From Chitinophaga varians (lineage in GTDB: Bacteria; Bacteroidota; Bacteroidia; Chitinophagales; Chitinophagaceae), in contig NZ_JABAIA010000001.1 of assembly GCF_012641275.1 (NCBI RefSeq), forward strand, positions 1,116,001-1,180,000: 64,000 bases of DNA. Reading direction: 5' to 3'. Numbering within the stretch: the first letter of the stretch is position 1; every line of letters starts with the position of its first letter. Shown here one piece after another: positions 27,380 to 35,686 of this stretch. Below the pieces are notes generated by a model. The model had not been told where the DNA came from, ran no database searches, and was given only the letters and a program-made list of their open reading frames with translations. Made by a program: the position numbers and the translations under genes.

Positions 27380-28195
27380 TTATTTCTTGTTGACAGTATG
27401 CTCTTCCAGACAAACAATACTGACAGATATCTGATGTTGTTGGGTACCTTCGTTGATCTCCCATTTCCCTTTTAACTGCTGCACATAATTACGGGTAGGT
27501 GTCAGGGTACAGGTCACATCGATCAGGCCGCGGCTATATGCCGGCGATGCGCCGGCCGACAAAATACCTTTCTGTGTAATTACATCCGGTATACTGCCGA
27601 AAGGCGTTCTTTCCTGTTGAATATCGAATGTCACCGGCGCGGAGAAAGGGACCACAGGATATTCCATCTCCCGTTGTGTTTTATAGTTGGCAAACAACAA
27701 GGGAAAATACATGCCCAGGAAAATGTCCCCGGACAAGGTTTTCCGCAAAGCTTCCGCATCGCGCAGCGTGGCATCTGTATGTTGTATATAAGACTCTGCG
27801 ATCTCCCCGGTGTAATACTGTTCCAGCTTTTCCTTTTTGACGGTCCATCGTTGCAGTATCTCCTTGTAATTGGCCACAGCGGCGATACGGCCGCCATGCT
27901 CCAACTTCACCTGCAGCGGATACACCACGCTGCCACATTGGGCGGCCAGGTCTCCGGCCAGGTAATCATCTGCCGGTGAACCGTTGATAAGTACATCCGT
28001 TCGCGTGATACTGAAAAAAACCTGTGAGGTGTCTTTGGGATTGCTCATCCGCTGTACGGTGGCATTGTACCGGACCGTCTGCGGCTGCGCTGTTTCAAAG
28101 ACAATGGTAACGGCATGGATACAGGGAGGCTGGGCCGGCGTTAATTGCCAGCCTGGGCTATCAGCCAATGGTTTTTTAAAAGAGAAGAAGGCCAT
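27380..28195 (-). CDS. Conserved-looking T6SS-island protein of unknown function
   Basis: A 271-residue protein with no signal peptide or membrane segment. The N-terminal part is beta-rich (TIVFETAQPQTVRYNATVQR, QVFFSITRTDVLINGSPAD). A predicted helical middle (WTVKKEKLEQYYTGEIAESY) follows, then a mixed C-terminal part ending KWEINEGTQQHQISVSIVCL. I recognise no family. It lies 28 bases upstream of the PAAR-like effector, between it and the 160-residue membrane protein, in the vgrG-effector run. A role as adaptor or chaperone that loads the effector onto VgrG, as Tap/Tec proteins do in proteobacteria, is plausible from position only. It could also be a second structural tip protein. Confidence 0.65.
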   Translation of the reverse strand: MAFFSFKKPLADSPGWQLTPAQPPCIHAVTIVFETAQPQTVRYNATVQRMSNPKDTSQVFFSITRTDVLINGSPADDYLAGDLAAQCGSVVYPLQVKLEHGGRIAAVANYKEILQRWTVKKEKLEQYYTGEIAESYIQHTDATLRDAEALRKTLSGDIFLGMYFPLLFANYKTQREMEYPVVPFSAPVTFDIQQERTPFGSIPDVITQKGILSAGASPAYSRGLIDVTCTLTPTRNYVQQLKGKWEINEGTQQHQISVSIVCLEEHTVNKK

Positions 28196-28209
28196 ACTTT
28201 TTTACAGCA

Positions 28210-28692
28210 TTAATGACCGATATGGTTGTTGGAAGTATCTTCCAGTTCTCCGGTTTTGAATTCGAAATCATAACTCCTCATGAGGTCACCATAAGAAAAA
28301 CTCACACCGTAGCCGGGAAACTTGGGGCTCTTGTCCATTATATCGAAATAGGCATGATGAGCGATTTTAAATGCTTCCCGCCTGAGACTGTCTTGTTGGA
28401 GACTATCTGTTTCCAGCCCGGCCGGGCTTTTAGCAAACGTCATAATAATAAAGTATTCATCTTTTTTGGAAGTATCATTCATAAAGTATTTAGGTTCCCT
28501 CCAAATAGACCGACAGTTATAAACAGTACGCAGCGAATCAATATATTGTTTTTCTTTAGGCTGCAACTTACTTACCGGTGGCGTAAACATCCACAACACG
28601 ATAGCAAAACCATAGTAATATAAAACGCCAACAATTGCCACAATGAGGACGGAAACGAAAATCAGTATTTTATGCTTTTTGCGGAGGGCCAT
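28210..28692 (-). CDS. Small one-TM protein, candidate immunity protein for the lipase-like effector
   Basis: A 160-residue protein with basic start MALRKKHK and one hydrophobic segment (about 9-37, ILIFVSVLIVAIVGVLYYYG), then a hydrophilic domain with no recognised family (IWREPKYFMNDTSKKDEYF, KSPKFPGYGVSFSYGD). The topology suggests a membrane-anchored domain facing the periplasm. It directly follows the lipase-like gene by 38 bases, the standard place for a cognate immunity protein. A membrane-anchored immunity protein would suit a phospholipase effector that attacks the target's periplasmic face. This is an inference from context. Confidence 0.6.
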   Translation of the reverse strand: MALRKKHKILIFVSVLIVAIVGVLYYYGFAIVLWMFTPPVSKLQPKEKQYIDSLRTVYNCRSIWREPKYFMNDTSKKDEYFIIMTFAKSPAGLETDSLQQDSLRREAFKIAHHAYFDIMDKSPKFPGYGVSFSYGDLMRSYDFEFKTGELEDTSNNHIGH

Positions 28693-28730
28693 TATGCTTT
28701 CTTTTTTAAAACCAGATATGGATCAATAAG

Positions 28731-30041
28731 TTACCAATTTACATAATCATTTCCCTGAAAGTGTTTATATCGGCCATCTTTAGTCTTCAATATCCGAAAT
28801 TGGGTGCCTTTTTTATTGTTGGAGGCATGATACTGTTTCTTTTTTTGATGTGTAACGGCCATAGCTCCGCCCCCCAGGCTGGGCACCGCTTCTGTCACCT
28901 CTACCATTCCGGTATAGCTGAGCTGTATCGTTTCCAGGTCTTCCAGCCAGTCCCATACGTAAGCTGCTGTTTTCGTGTACATATGTCCGTAGACATCCTT
29001 AGCGGGATTCTCTACCTGACCTGCCAGCACGATGCCTTTTATAAAAAGGCTGTCGTTCATATTTTTAAATGTCAGTACAGGATCTACGCTGATATCGATC
29101 TGGAAGGTTCGGGCGGGAATATTAACAGAAAAGTCGCTGGCATCGGCCGGAGAGAAGTGCGCCACCTTTTTTACAGGCACGCCTTTTTCTTTTAACACGC
29201 TCACAATGCCTTCTGCGTAAGCGGCGCCCATACTATGCGACACCACGCACACAGGCGTCAGGAACTGGTCGTCGCCTCCTTTCTCTTTAAAAACAGCCTG
29301 GTAAAAATTAGACTTCGGATTATTAAATCTCTCGAGGGCAAGTTTTCTCCCTTCGTTGAACCGCAGCTTTCCGGAAGAAAACATGGTATTGGACCCGTTG
29401 ATAAAAAGTTCTTTCTGGGCGGTGAAGTATTTTTTAGCGGCTGCCCGGAACCCTCTGCCCCAGTATTGCTCACCGGCATCCGGTCCGGCGTAAGGCACGT
29501 CTTTGTTCCAATACCCGTTCACAAATAATATCACCGGCTCCGTCTCTTTAACGGTGGCGCCTACACTCACGGTCTTGGTTGGCCGCTGGAAATAGGCAAA
29601 TATCTTCGTCTGCTGTACGGGCGTATGTGCGTTGACTTTATACTGAATCTGCACCGTCCCGTCTTTGACGGTCCCTCCGGTGTGGATATGTGCAATAGGC
29701 TGGTCGTCCAGTTGCTTGGACCATTGCACTTGTTGCAGCTCCTTCTCAGTAGGCTTGCGGCTGAATTGTGATGCTTTAAAGGTGTACCATTTTTCCTTGT
29801 ACATCACGGTCACCAGTTTACCGTCTTCATCAAAGGGGCCTTCCACTTTTTTCACCAGCAGCGTGTTTTTCTGCGTGGCCTCGTAGGTACCGAAGCGCAC
29901 ACCAGACTCCTGGCCGTGCATTTTTACGTGTTTGGCGGCGTTGAGCGTGGTTTCCGCACTGCTGTTCCAGCGCACGCCTTCGCCGTTTTCCGTATATTTT
30001 TTGGAGATCAGGACGATGTTACCTGAATTTTTCTCTCCCAT
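28731..30041 (-). CDS. Lipase-fold (alpha/beta-hydrolase) candidate T6SS effector
   Basis: A 436-residue protein. The first about 170 residues have no recognised domain (NSGNIVLISKKYTENGEGV, MYKEKWYTFKASQF). An alpha/beta-hydrolase then starts at ILFVNGYWNKDVPYAGPDAG. The nucleophile elbow is VVSHSMGAAYAEG with the predicted Ser at S270 (S-H-S-M-G, a variant of G-x-S-x-G). A candidate Asp occurs in SVDPVLTF and a candidate His in YGHMYTKT. There is no signal peptide, as expected for a T6SS cargo. The gene is 32 bases downstream of vgrG. Such Ser-hydrolase proteins next to vgrG are often phospholipases (Tle types), but the head-group specificity cannot be predicted. Confidence 0.75.
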   Translation of the reverse strand: MGEKNSGNIVLISKKYTENGEGVRWNSSAETTLNAAKHVKMHGQESGVRFGTYEATQKNTLLVKKVEGPFDEDGKLVTVMYKEKWYTFKASQFSRKPTEKELQQVQWSKQLDDQPIAHIHTGGTVKDGTVQIQYKVNAHTPVQQTKIFAYFQRPTKTVSVGATVKETEPVILFVNGYWNKDVPYAGPDAGEQYWGRGFRAAAKKYFTAQKELFINGSNTMFSSGKLRFNEGRKLALERFNNPKSNFYQAVFKEKGGDDQFLTPVCVVSHSMGAAYAEGIVSVLKEKGVPVKKVAHFSPADASDFSVNIPARTFQIDISVDPVLTFKNMNDSLFIKGIVLAGQVENPAKDVYGHMYTKTAAYVWDWLEDLETIQLSYTGMVEVTEAVPSLGGGAMAVTHQKKKQYHASNNKKGTQFRILKTKDGRYKHFQGNDYVNW

Positions 30042-30073
30042 TGGTTTTCAATTTAAAGATGGTGGATGGGATA

Positions 30074-31921
30074 TCAGAACAATTTTGATTTCTCTGCGCT
30101 TTTTACCTCTACCGATTTACCGGAATTAAAGGTCATCTCATCTTTTGAACTTTCCACTTTTATCTGTTCCGCTGTTTTTTCAATTTTCTTTGCCTGTACA
30201 TCCATCCCTTCCATGGCTATTTTGGTGATATTGGTAGCAGTAAGTTTATAGTCATTTACCGAAAACTGGTTCATGGAATCACCGGCATTGTGGAGGATGT
30301 TCATACCAGCTATCTGACTCATGTTCATACCGGCGACGTGTGTCATATTGGTGCCGGCGTTTACATCCACGCGTTCGCGGGCGTCCATGATAATATTCCG
30401 GGCGTTGATCTTAATATTTTCGGGGGCGGTAATGGTGATGTTTCTGCCGTTGGTGTCCAGCACTACAATGTTGCCGCCTTTATCGAGGATGGTGATGCTT
30501 TCCTGTCCGGTAGTGTCATCCAGCCGGATAGTGTGACCGCTGCGTGTTTTGATGACTTTGAGGTTGTTCTGCGCATCGCCGTAGCCCGTTTTGGCGTTAC
30601 CGTTATAGGCCGCTGCAATGGCATAAGGCGCTTCGGCGTTACCGTTTTCGAAGTCCACCCACACCTCCTCTCCCACTTCAGGGATAAAGTAAAACCCTTT
30701 ATCGGCGCCGCCGTGAGGCTGCATGAGGCGTATCCACGGTGTCTGTCCTTTCTGCCAGTTGAACCGCACCCTGATGCGGCCCAGTCCTTTAGGATCGAAA
30801 TTGTCTGTCACCACGGCGCTCTGGGCCTCACAGTAAGGCACATACCCCAGTTCCAGGTCGGGCGCCGCTGCCGCAGCAGGAATGCCCTCAAACAGGTTGT
30901 AATAGTCGCCGTTGCCGTTACAGTGATGTTCCAGCGAAGTGATCATAAACTCGCCATGTGTAGCGCTGGACAGCACGCTTTCCTGTATTTCGATGGTATC
31001 GCCCAGCCGCAGGCTGGTGTTTTTGCTGCGTCCTTTGATACGCACCATCTGTGCCATCCGTGCCTTTTTCTGACGCAGGGTGAGTTCATCCATCTCTGCT
31101 TTCGCATTGCTGGTAAACGCAAATGGTATTTTATAAAGTGACGCCTGATGGTATAATTTCTCGCTCAGGGACTGTGTATGATCTGTATACGGATCTGTTT
31201 TACCTGCCGTCTTCTGCTGGGTGCCGTCGTCTACTATCTGGTACTGGCGGTAATCGTACCCGTTAGTGGCCTGGTTGTTGGGCTTTATCTGCAGTTCCAG
31301 ATCAAAGCTGATCAGGTCTACCTGGTGCACCAGCGTGGTTTTCTGCGGGGTATACTGTCCGAAGATCAGCTGCTGGCCGTTGTAGAAAAACCATTCGCCG
31401 TATCGCTGCGACAGGCGATGCAGGAAGTTGAAACCCGTTTCCTTATACTGCACGATGTACTTCAGCTGCCTGCTGGTGGCGGGCTTTACTTCCGGGCGGC
31501 TGGCAAAAGGGTTACAGGCTTTCAGCACGGTGTTAACGATGGCGGAAAGGTCCTGTTGCTCATATGCCCGGATGTGCGGGTCCGCGTCCAGTAATACGGA
31601 CGGACCGCTGCCTTTGAAGATGCAGCTGCCGTTGGTGCCGTCGTCTTCCTTTCCGGCACTGACTGCCGTAATAATGCCGTTAAACAGCATCGGTCGGAAA
31701 CCGCCGGCTGCTTCCACCGGTTGGACGGAGATACGGATTTCCTTGCCTAACAATGATTTACCGGCTGAAATAGGATTATTGCCTGACTTGGAAAGCCATT
31801 CGTAGCCTATTTTCAATTCAAAATGGTGATGCCCGGAAATAGTCTGTTCAAGGCGGAAAGAGTGGAATTGCCGGAATTGCTCTTCTTCAATAGATACGGT
31901 GGTGACGGTATACAAGGCCAT
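30074..31921 (-). CDS. vgrG: VgrG tip protein of type VI secretion
   Basis: A 615-residue protein with the VgrG/phage gpD-gp5 architecture. The N-terminal part (about 1-350) forms the gp27-like ring (YKETGFNFLHRLSQRYGEWFFYNGQQLIFG). The OB-fold region follows at about 370-440 (GYVPYCEAQSAVVTDNFDPKG and GRIRVRFNWQKGQTPWIRLMQ). The needle is a stretch of repeats after about 450 (TRSGHTIRLDDTTGQESITI, then repeated MNMSQIAGMNILHNAG-like units). It has no extended enzymatic C terminus. In Bacteroidota this type belongs to T6SS subtype iii. It heads a run of cargo genes in the same direction, so cargo loads on or next to this tip. No tssB/C, tssE/F/G/K or clpV gene is within the window. Confidence 0.9.
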   Translation of the reverse strand: MALYTVTTVSIEEEQFRQFHSFRLEQTISGHHHFELKIGYEWLSKSGNNPISAGKSLLGKEIRISVQPVEAAGGFRPMLFNGIITAVSAGKEDDGTNGSCIFKGSGPSVLLDADPHIRAYEQQDLSAIVNTVLKACNPFASRPEVKPATSRQLKYIVQYKETGFNFLHRLSQRYGEWFFYNGQQLIFGQYTPQKTTLVHQVDLISFDLELQIKPNNQATNGYDYRQYQIVDDGTQQKTAGKTDPYTDHTQSLSEKLYHQASLYKIPFAFTSNAKAEMDELTLRQKKARMAQMVRIKGRSKNTSLRLGDTIEIQESVLSSATHGEFMITSLEHHCNGNGDYYNLFEGIPAAAAAPDLELGYVPYCEAQSAVVTDNFDPKGLGRIRVRFNWQKGQTPWIRLMQPHGGADKGFYFIPEVGEEVWVDFENGNAEAPYAIAAAYNGNAKTGYGDAQNNLKVIKTRSGHTIRLDDTTGQESITILDKGGNIVVLDTNGRNITITAPENIKINARNIIMDARERVDVNAGTNMTHVAGMNMSQIAGMNILHNAGDSMNQFSVNDYKLTATNITKIAMEGMDVQAKKIEKTAEQIKVESSKDEMTFNSGKSVEVKSAEKSKLF

Positions 31922-32191
31922 AAGAATGCGGTTTGATATGGTATAGCTCCCTCCCTGACAAGGATTAACGGTTTATGGGCAAGCAGGGTTAAGCTAACAA
32001 ACAGGACATTAAGATAAGAAAATTATAAGTACCAACATGGGATCCCGGGAAATTTATTATACAGATAACAGAACTTTAATATGGAATACTAATCTTTCCT
32101 AAAAAGATTTTTTATTTTTTGAGGTCGGCTACTGCTGACATGAGGTTGCCATCTCCCCGTTAGATCTTTGTTTCATTAAGCATAAATCACT

Positions 32192-32332
32192 ATGAAACAA
32201 GTCGTTCTGTCATTCACTGTCATTTTTTTAGCTATCAACACATATTCACAACCTGCAAAAAAACGACCGTATGTCCACCATAAAACCTTTCAAAATGGGC
32301 CGGGGAAGTGGACGCGTTCTTTAAAAGCGTGA
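32192..32332 (+). CDS. Short ORF with signal-peptide-like N terminus, or decayed gene
   Basis: A 46-codon ORF not long enough for a standard gene call. The first 20 residues, MKQVVLSFTVIFLAINTYSQ, look like a Bacteroidota signal peptide, and the short mature part starts PAKKRPYVHHKTFQNG. Reading in a neighbouring frame near its end also gives a plausible tail, EVDAFFKSVK, followed by a stop. That raises the possibility of an older, longer gene with an indel near position 32300. Either a small secreted peptide or a pseudogene is possible. Confidence 0.35.
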   Translation: MKQVVLSFTVIFLAINTYSQPAKKRPYVHHKTFQNGPGKWTRSLKA

Positions 32333-32358
32333 AATAAGCGGTTCATCTGAAAATTAAA

Positions 32359-32388
32359 AGGCTGGCTGAAAACAATTTCAGCCAGCCT
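32359..32388. terminator. Hairpin between the short ORF and the M57 gene
   Basis: A 13-base perfect stem (AGGCTGGCTGAAA and its complement) with a 4-base loop. On the minus strand it is followed by a T-containing tract (CTTTTAATTTT), so it most likely ends the M57 transcript. It may also act in the other direction. Confidence 0.7.
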
Positions 32389-32411
32389 AAAAGACCTTCT
32401 TCCCACCTGCG

Positions 32412-33197
32412 TTATTGTGGATATAATATCTGTGTTGCCTTGATATCCCCTGCTGTAAATCCGTTCCAGGGAAGTACAGTGGAATTCATCACAGAATTCG
32501 GATCGGAAGTAGGTGTTCCGGATATCCATGTGCCATTGGTCTGGTTGGTGTGATGGAACCCTATCGTGTGGCCAAATTCATGGGTGATGGCAAACAGTTG
32601 CTGGCTGGCGGACATAGTGTTGTATTTGGAATTAATTTCAACACTTACCCCTGGTCTGCTGTCTGATCCCGGCAGATAGGCCCTGGCGATCCAGTTGGCA
32701 TCTTCATAGCCCATAAAAACCCGGGTGTTGGCATCGGCCTGATTGGTTACAATCGACATTCCCAAACGGGTGCCGTTCACGGCGTTCCAATTGTTCACCG
32801 CACCCTGGATCGCTGTTCTCCACACGGTGGGTACAGCAGGATCGAGAAAGAACTTGATATTGGTATTATAGGCATTCCCTACAATATAGGTGCCTCTTCG
32901 TTGTTCTGTTTGCGGTACGCCGGACTTTTGTGCCGCTTTCCAATCTTCAACACGTTTTTTGAGCTCAGGAACAGTGATAATAATATCCCCTTCAATAACA
33001 ACACGGTCTTTGTCGAAGACAATGTGTTGCTGATCAACTCCCTGGCTTACCAGGTAATTGGTCATCTCTTCTTTTGCATTAGGGACCGGGGATGGGTCTT
33101 TCAGGTCTTTGTCGTTCTTTGAACAGGAAGAAAAAAGGATGGTTAAAGCTGCCAAACAGGTTGCAGCGCTAATGCGGAGTCCATTAGAATGTTTCAT
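32412..33197 (-). CDS. M57-type (HEIGH) zinc metallopeptidase lipoprotein
   Basis: A 261-residue lipoprotein (LTILFSSCSKND, lipobox Cys). The pro/N-terminal region, with EEMTNYLVSQGVDQQHIVFD and VVIEGDIIITVPELKK, matches the dual-action HEIGH metallopeptidase family. The active site is HEFGHTIGFHH, with zinc ligands H206, H210 and H216 and catalytic E207 (HExxHxxGxxH). Such proteins are common in Chitinophagaceae and Flavobacteria and are tethered outside the cytoplasm. It ends at the 32359-32388 hairpin. The intergenic region upstream is shared with the divergent AraC gene. Confidence 0.88.
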   Translation of the reverse strand: MKHSNGLRISAATCLAALTILFSSCSKNDKDLKDPSPVPNAKEEMTNYLVSQGVDQQHIVFDKDRVVIEGDIIITVPELKKRVEDWKAAQKSGVPQTEQRRGTYIVGNAYNTNIKFFLDPAVPTVWRTAIQGAVNNWNAVNGTRLGMSIVTNQADANTRVFMGYEDANWIARAYLPGSDSRPGVSVEINSKYNTMSASQQLFAITHEFGHTIGFHHTNQTNGTWISGTPTSDPNSVMNSTVLPWNGFTAGDIKATQILYPQ

Positions 33198-33307
33198 GCT
33201 ACAGATTTTGGGTTAAATAATAAAAATTGCTTCACTGAAACTACGGCTTATGGCGGTAATGAGGTAGCAGTTCCTGTTTTCGGGTATATAACCTGCACTA
33301 AATTTGC

Positions 33308-33315
33308 TACCTTTG
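33308..33315 (+). promoter_or_regulatory. Candidate -7 box (TACCTTTG) for the second AraC gene
   Basis: TACCTTTG matches TAnnTTTG and ends 12 bases before the chosen ATG at 33328, which implies a very short leader. No good -33 TTTG element was seen. Confidence 0.35.
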
Positions 33316-33327
33316 AATTATATAAGG

Positions 33328-34284
33328 ATGAAAACGATGGCAGACAAACTCATTCCCACTGAATCACTGGTGCAGTTTTACGCTCGTACCGGCCAGGACA
33401 TTCCATCAGAACTTCTCCGCGATTATGGCAAAGCCTATTTTAATGTCCGGGAAACCTTTACCGCCACCCGCAAAACACCCTTCAACCGACGCGACTATTT
33501 CAAAATATGCATGAGCCAGACACCGGCCAAGGCTAGTGGCATACTGCTGTATAATGACCAGGAAATACCGCTCAATCAATGCTGCCTGATTTTTACCAAT
33601 CCTGCTGTGGCCACTTCCATAGAAGTGAACATTCCGTTCAACCGCTTTTATTGCCTGTTCAACACGCCCTTTATCGAAGGATGTATCCCCGCTGATGTAC
33701 AATATGCCTCCCCGTTGTTCAATCCTTCTCTGATGCCGGTGATACCGATCACAAAGGAAGACAGGCAACGGATAAGCACCTACTTTACGCAAATGCAGAT
33801 GCTGCAGGACTCCGACTATCCGCTAAAATGGGATATGATACGCCACCTCCTGCAACTGGTTATTCACGAAGGCATCCGTTTACAGCAAAGCCGGGAAACA
33901 CCGGCCGCCACAGGGCGCGACCGGCTGGTGAAAGATTTCCTCGCCTTGCTGAACCAACAGTTCCCGGTAGATTCACCCGAAGCTCCTCTCAAATTATTAA
34001 CACCGGCCCACTTCGCCGGTCTGCTACATGTGCATGTCAACCATCTGAACAGCGTCGTAAAAAAACATACAAATAAAACCACCCGTGAAATTATCCACGA
34101 ACGCGTGATCACCGAAGCAAGGACCTTACTGCGCAATACAAACTGGAACATCTCAGAGATCGCCTATGCACTGGGCTTTGAATACCCCTCCCATTTCAAT
34201 AAGTACTTTAAACAATTCACCAGCCAAACACCCCTGGAGTTTCGTCTCGGAACAAAAACGGCGGCGTCCGCGAAGCTCTCCTAA
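33328..34284 (+). CDS. AraC family transcriptional regulator
   Basis: I use the ATG at 33328 (318 residues); an upstream TTG is in frame but weaker. The N-terminal region (1-200) is a variable sensing part containing FNRRDYFKICMSQTPAKASG. The last about 100 residues form the AraC HTH: LTPAHFAGLLHVHVNHLNSVVKKH for the first helix-turn-helix and the signature NWNISEIAYALGFEYPSHFNKYFK with TPLEFR for the second. It precedes a Bcr/CflA-type MFS gene by 97 bases in the same direction, which suggests control of that exporter. The inducing ligand is unknown. Confidence 0.9.
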   Translation: MKTMADKLIPTESLVQFYARTGQDIPSELLRDYGKAYFNVRETFTATRKTPFNRRDYFKICMSQTPAKASGILLYNDQEIPLNQCCLIFTNPAVATSIEVNIPFNRFYCLFNTPFIEGCIPADVQYASPLFNPSLMPVIPITKEDRQRISTYFTQMQMLQDSDYPLKWDMIRHLLQLVIHEGIRLQQSRETPAATGRDRLVKDFLALLNQQFPVDSPEAPLKLLTPAHFAGLLHVHVNHLNSVVKKHTNKTTREIIHERVITEARTLLRNTNWNISEIAYALGFEYPSHFNKYFKQFTSQTPLEFRLGTKTAASAKLS

Positions 34285-34381
34285 TCTCCACCTTTGATTT
34301 ATATAACCATCCCTTTGATGCATGTAATCGCGGTAGTCGCCTGCCGTCCTACCTTTACAGTGCTAATTTAAAGCAACTACT

Positions 34382-35620
34382 ATGAGAACGATCAAAGAAT
34401 CAAGGGCAGGCTGGAATACCATTATGTCGCTATGCCTGATACCGTTATCAGGATTCGCCATGGACATATTTATCCCCTCTCTGCCCGATATGGCGGTGCA
34501 GTTACATGCCTCACCCGCTTCAATTCAGTTTACACTTTCAATCTTCATCATCAGCTATGGTATCTCACAACTGATCGTAGGCGGACTGATTGACGCCTAC
34601 GGCCGCTATCTGCCCAATATGATATCCATACTGGCATTCAGTGCGGCCAGCTTTATCATTGCCTACAGCACCAGTCTGCAGATGATCTACGCCATGCGCA
34701 TACTACAAGGGTTTACAGTCGCAGTCATTGCCATCAGCAAGCGCGCGTTTTTTATAGACCTCTATAAAGGAGAAGCACTAAAGAAATATACCAGCATGTT
34801 CTCGGTGATCTGGGCCATTGCACCAATCGTAGCGCCTTTCCTGGGAGGCTTTTTCCAGACAACGTGGGGCTGGTCTTCCAATTTCATGTTCCTGGGTTAT
34901 TTCGGCCTGGCCTTCTTTGTGATTGAACTGATCATTGGCGGTGAATCGATGAAAGCCGCGCAGCCATTCAGCCTACGGTCAATGACGCAAGCGTATGGCA
35001 CCATGGTCAAAACACCGGACTTTACATCTGGCATGATCATACTCGGACTGGCCTATGACATGATATTACTGTACGGCATGTGCAGCCCGTTTCTGATCGA
35101 ACAACAGTTGCATTTCTCCGCCGCGGTAACAGGGTATTGTTCGTTGTTCTCCGGCGTATCAGTAATGATCGGCGGCACGATATCAAGAATACTGGTGAAC
35201 AAACCAATGGGTAAAAAACTGATGGTGGCCAGTGTAGCGCAATTGTTGGTAGTAGCCATGATGGTACCGCTGACACGCAACTACCACAATCTATATACGC
35301 TGTTGACCTACGTCTTCCTGCTGCACAGCACCTCAGGTTTTATCTTCAACAACCTGATGTCATATTGCCTGATCCGTTTCCCTCAATATGCAGGCAAGGC
35401 AAGCGGTTTAACAGGCGGCGGTTTTGCTGTGGTGACTTCAATATTAAGCTCTCTGATGGTAAACACTATCTCCATTACCAATCAGGCAACCCTGGGCATG
35501 GCTTATGGTATGGTGGCGGTGATTACGTTTTTGTTTTTGGTGAGGACGAAATGGAGGGAGAAGGAGGAAAGGAACGACACAGTGGAAGCACAACCACTTC
35601 CTGTACTCGCGGAAGCGTAG
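34382..35620 (+). CDS. MFS transporter, Bcr/CflA-like drug efflux family
   Basis: A 412-residue protein with about 12 predicted membrane helices. Motif-A-like sequence VGGLIDAYGRYLPNMIS follows helix 2, and FAMDIFIPSLPDMAVQL before helix 1 with IVAPFLGGFFQTTWGWSSNF around helices 4-5 are characteristic of the Bcr/CflA multidrug efflux group. It uses the proton gradient to expel small molecules from the cytoplasm; the substrate cannot be predicted. The AraC gene lies upstream. The gene ends before a palindromic terminator shared with the convergent tmRNA. Confidence 0.88.
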   Translation: MRTIKESRAGWNTIMSLCLIPLSGFAMDIFIPSLPDMAVQLHASPASIQFTLSIFIISYGISQLIVGGLIDAYGRYLPNMISILAFSAASFIIAYSTSLQMIYAMRILQGFTVAVIAISKRAFFIDLYKGEALKKYTSMFSVIWAIAPIVAPFLGGFFQTTWGWSSNFMFLGYFGLAFFVIELIIGGESMKAAQPFSLRSMTQAYGTMVKTPDFTSGMIILGLAYDMILLYGMCSPFLIEQQLHFSAAVTGYCSLFSGVSVMIGGTISRILVNKPMGKKLMVASVAQLLVVAMMVPLTRNYHNLYTLLTYVFLLHSTSGFIFNNLMSYCLIRFPQYAGKASGLTGGGFAVVTSILSSLMVNTISITNQATLGMAYGMVAVITFLFLVRTKWREKEERNDTVEAQPLPVLAEA

Positions 35621-35652
35621 TGAAAGATAATTATAACGTGTTATAAAAATGC

Positions 35653-35677
35653 AAAAGCCGCTATAATAGCGGCTTTT
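35653..35677. terminator. Bidirectional terminator between MFS gene and tmRNA
   Basis: An 11-base perfect stem (AAAAGCCGCTA and its complement) with a 3-base loop has A and T flanks in both directions, fitting convergent use by the MFS gene and the tmRNA. Confidence 0.8.
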
Positions 35678-35686
35678 ACACTTATC

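Larger units (their letters stand above)
31922..32411. other. Intergenic region upstream of vgrG
   Basis: 490 bases between the vgrG start and the end of the M57 peptidase gene. It must hold the vgrG-operon promoter, but no TAnnTTTG box stood out on the minus strand. It includes a short ORF and a strong hairpin, both listed separately. It is AT-rich near 32030-32110 with an A/T run. Confidence 0.6.

Noticed and set aside
30290-31141. Plus-strand ORF opposite vgrG
   Set aside because: His/Val-rich antisense frame of vgrG, which has clear family identity on the minus strand.
22325-31921. Extracellular contractile injection (PVC/MAC-type) cluster instead of T6SS
   Set aside because: No sheath, tube, baseplate or tape-measure genes; VgrG plus DUF4280 fits T6SS better.
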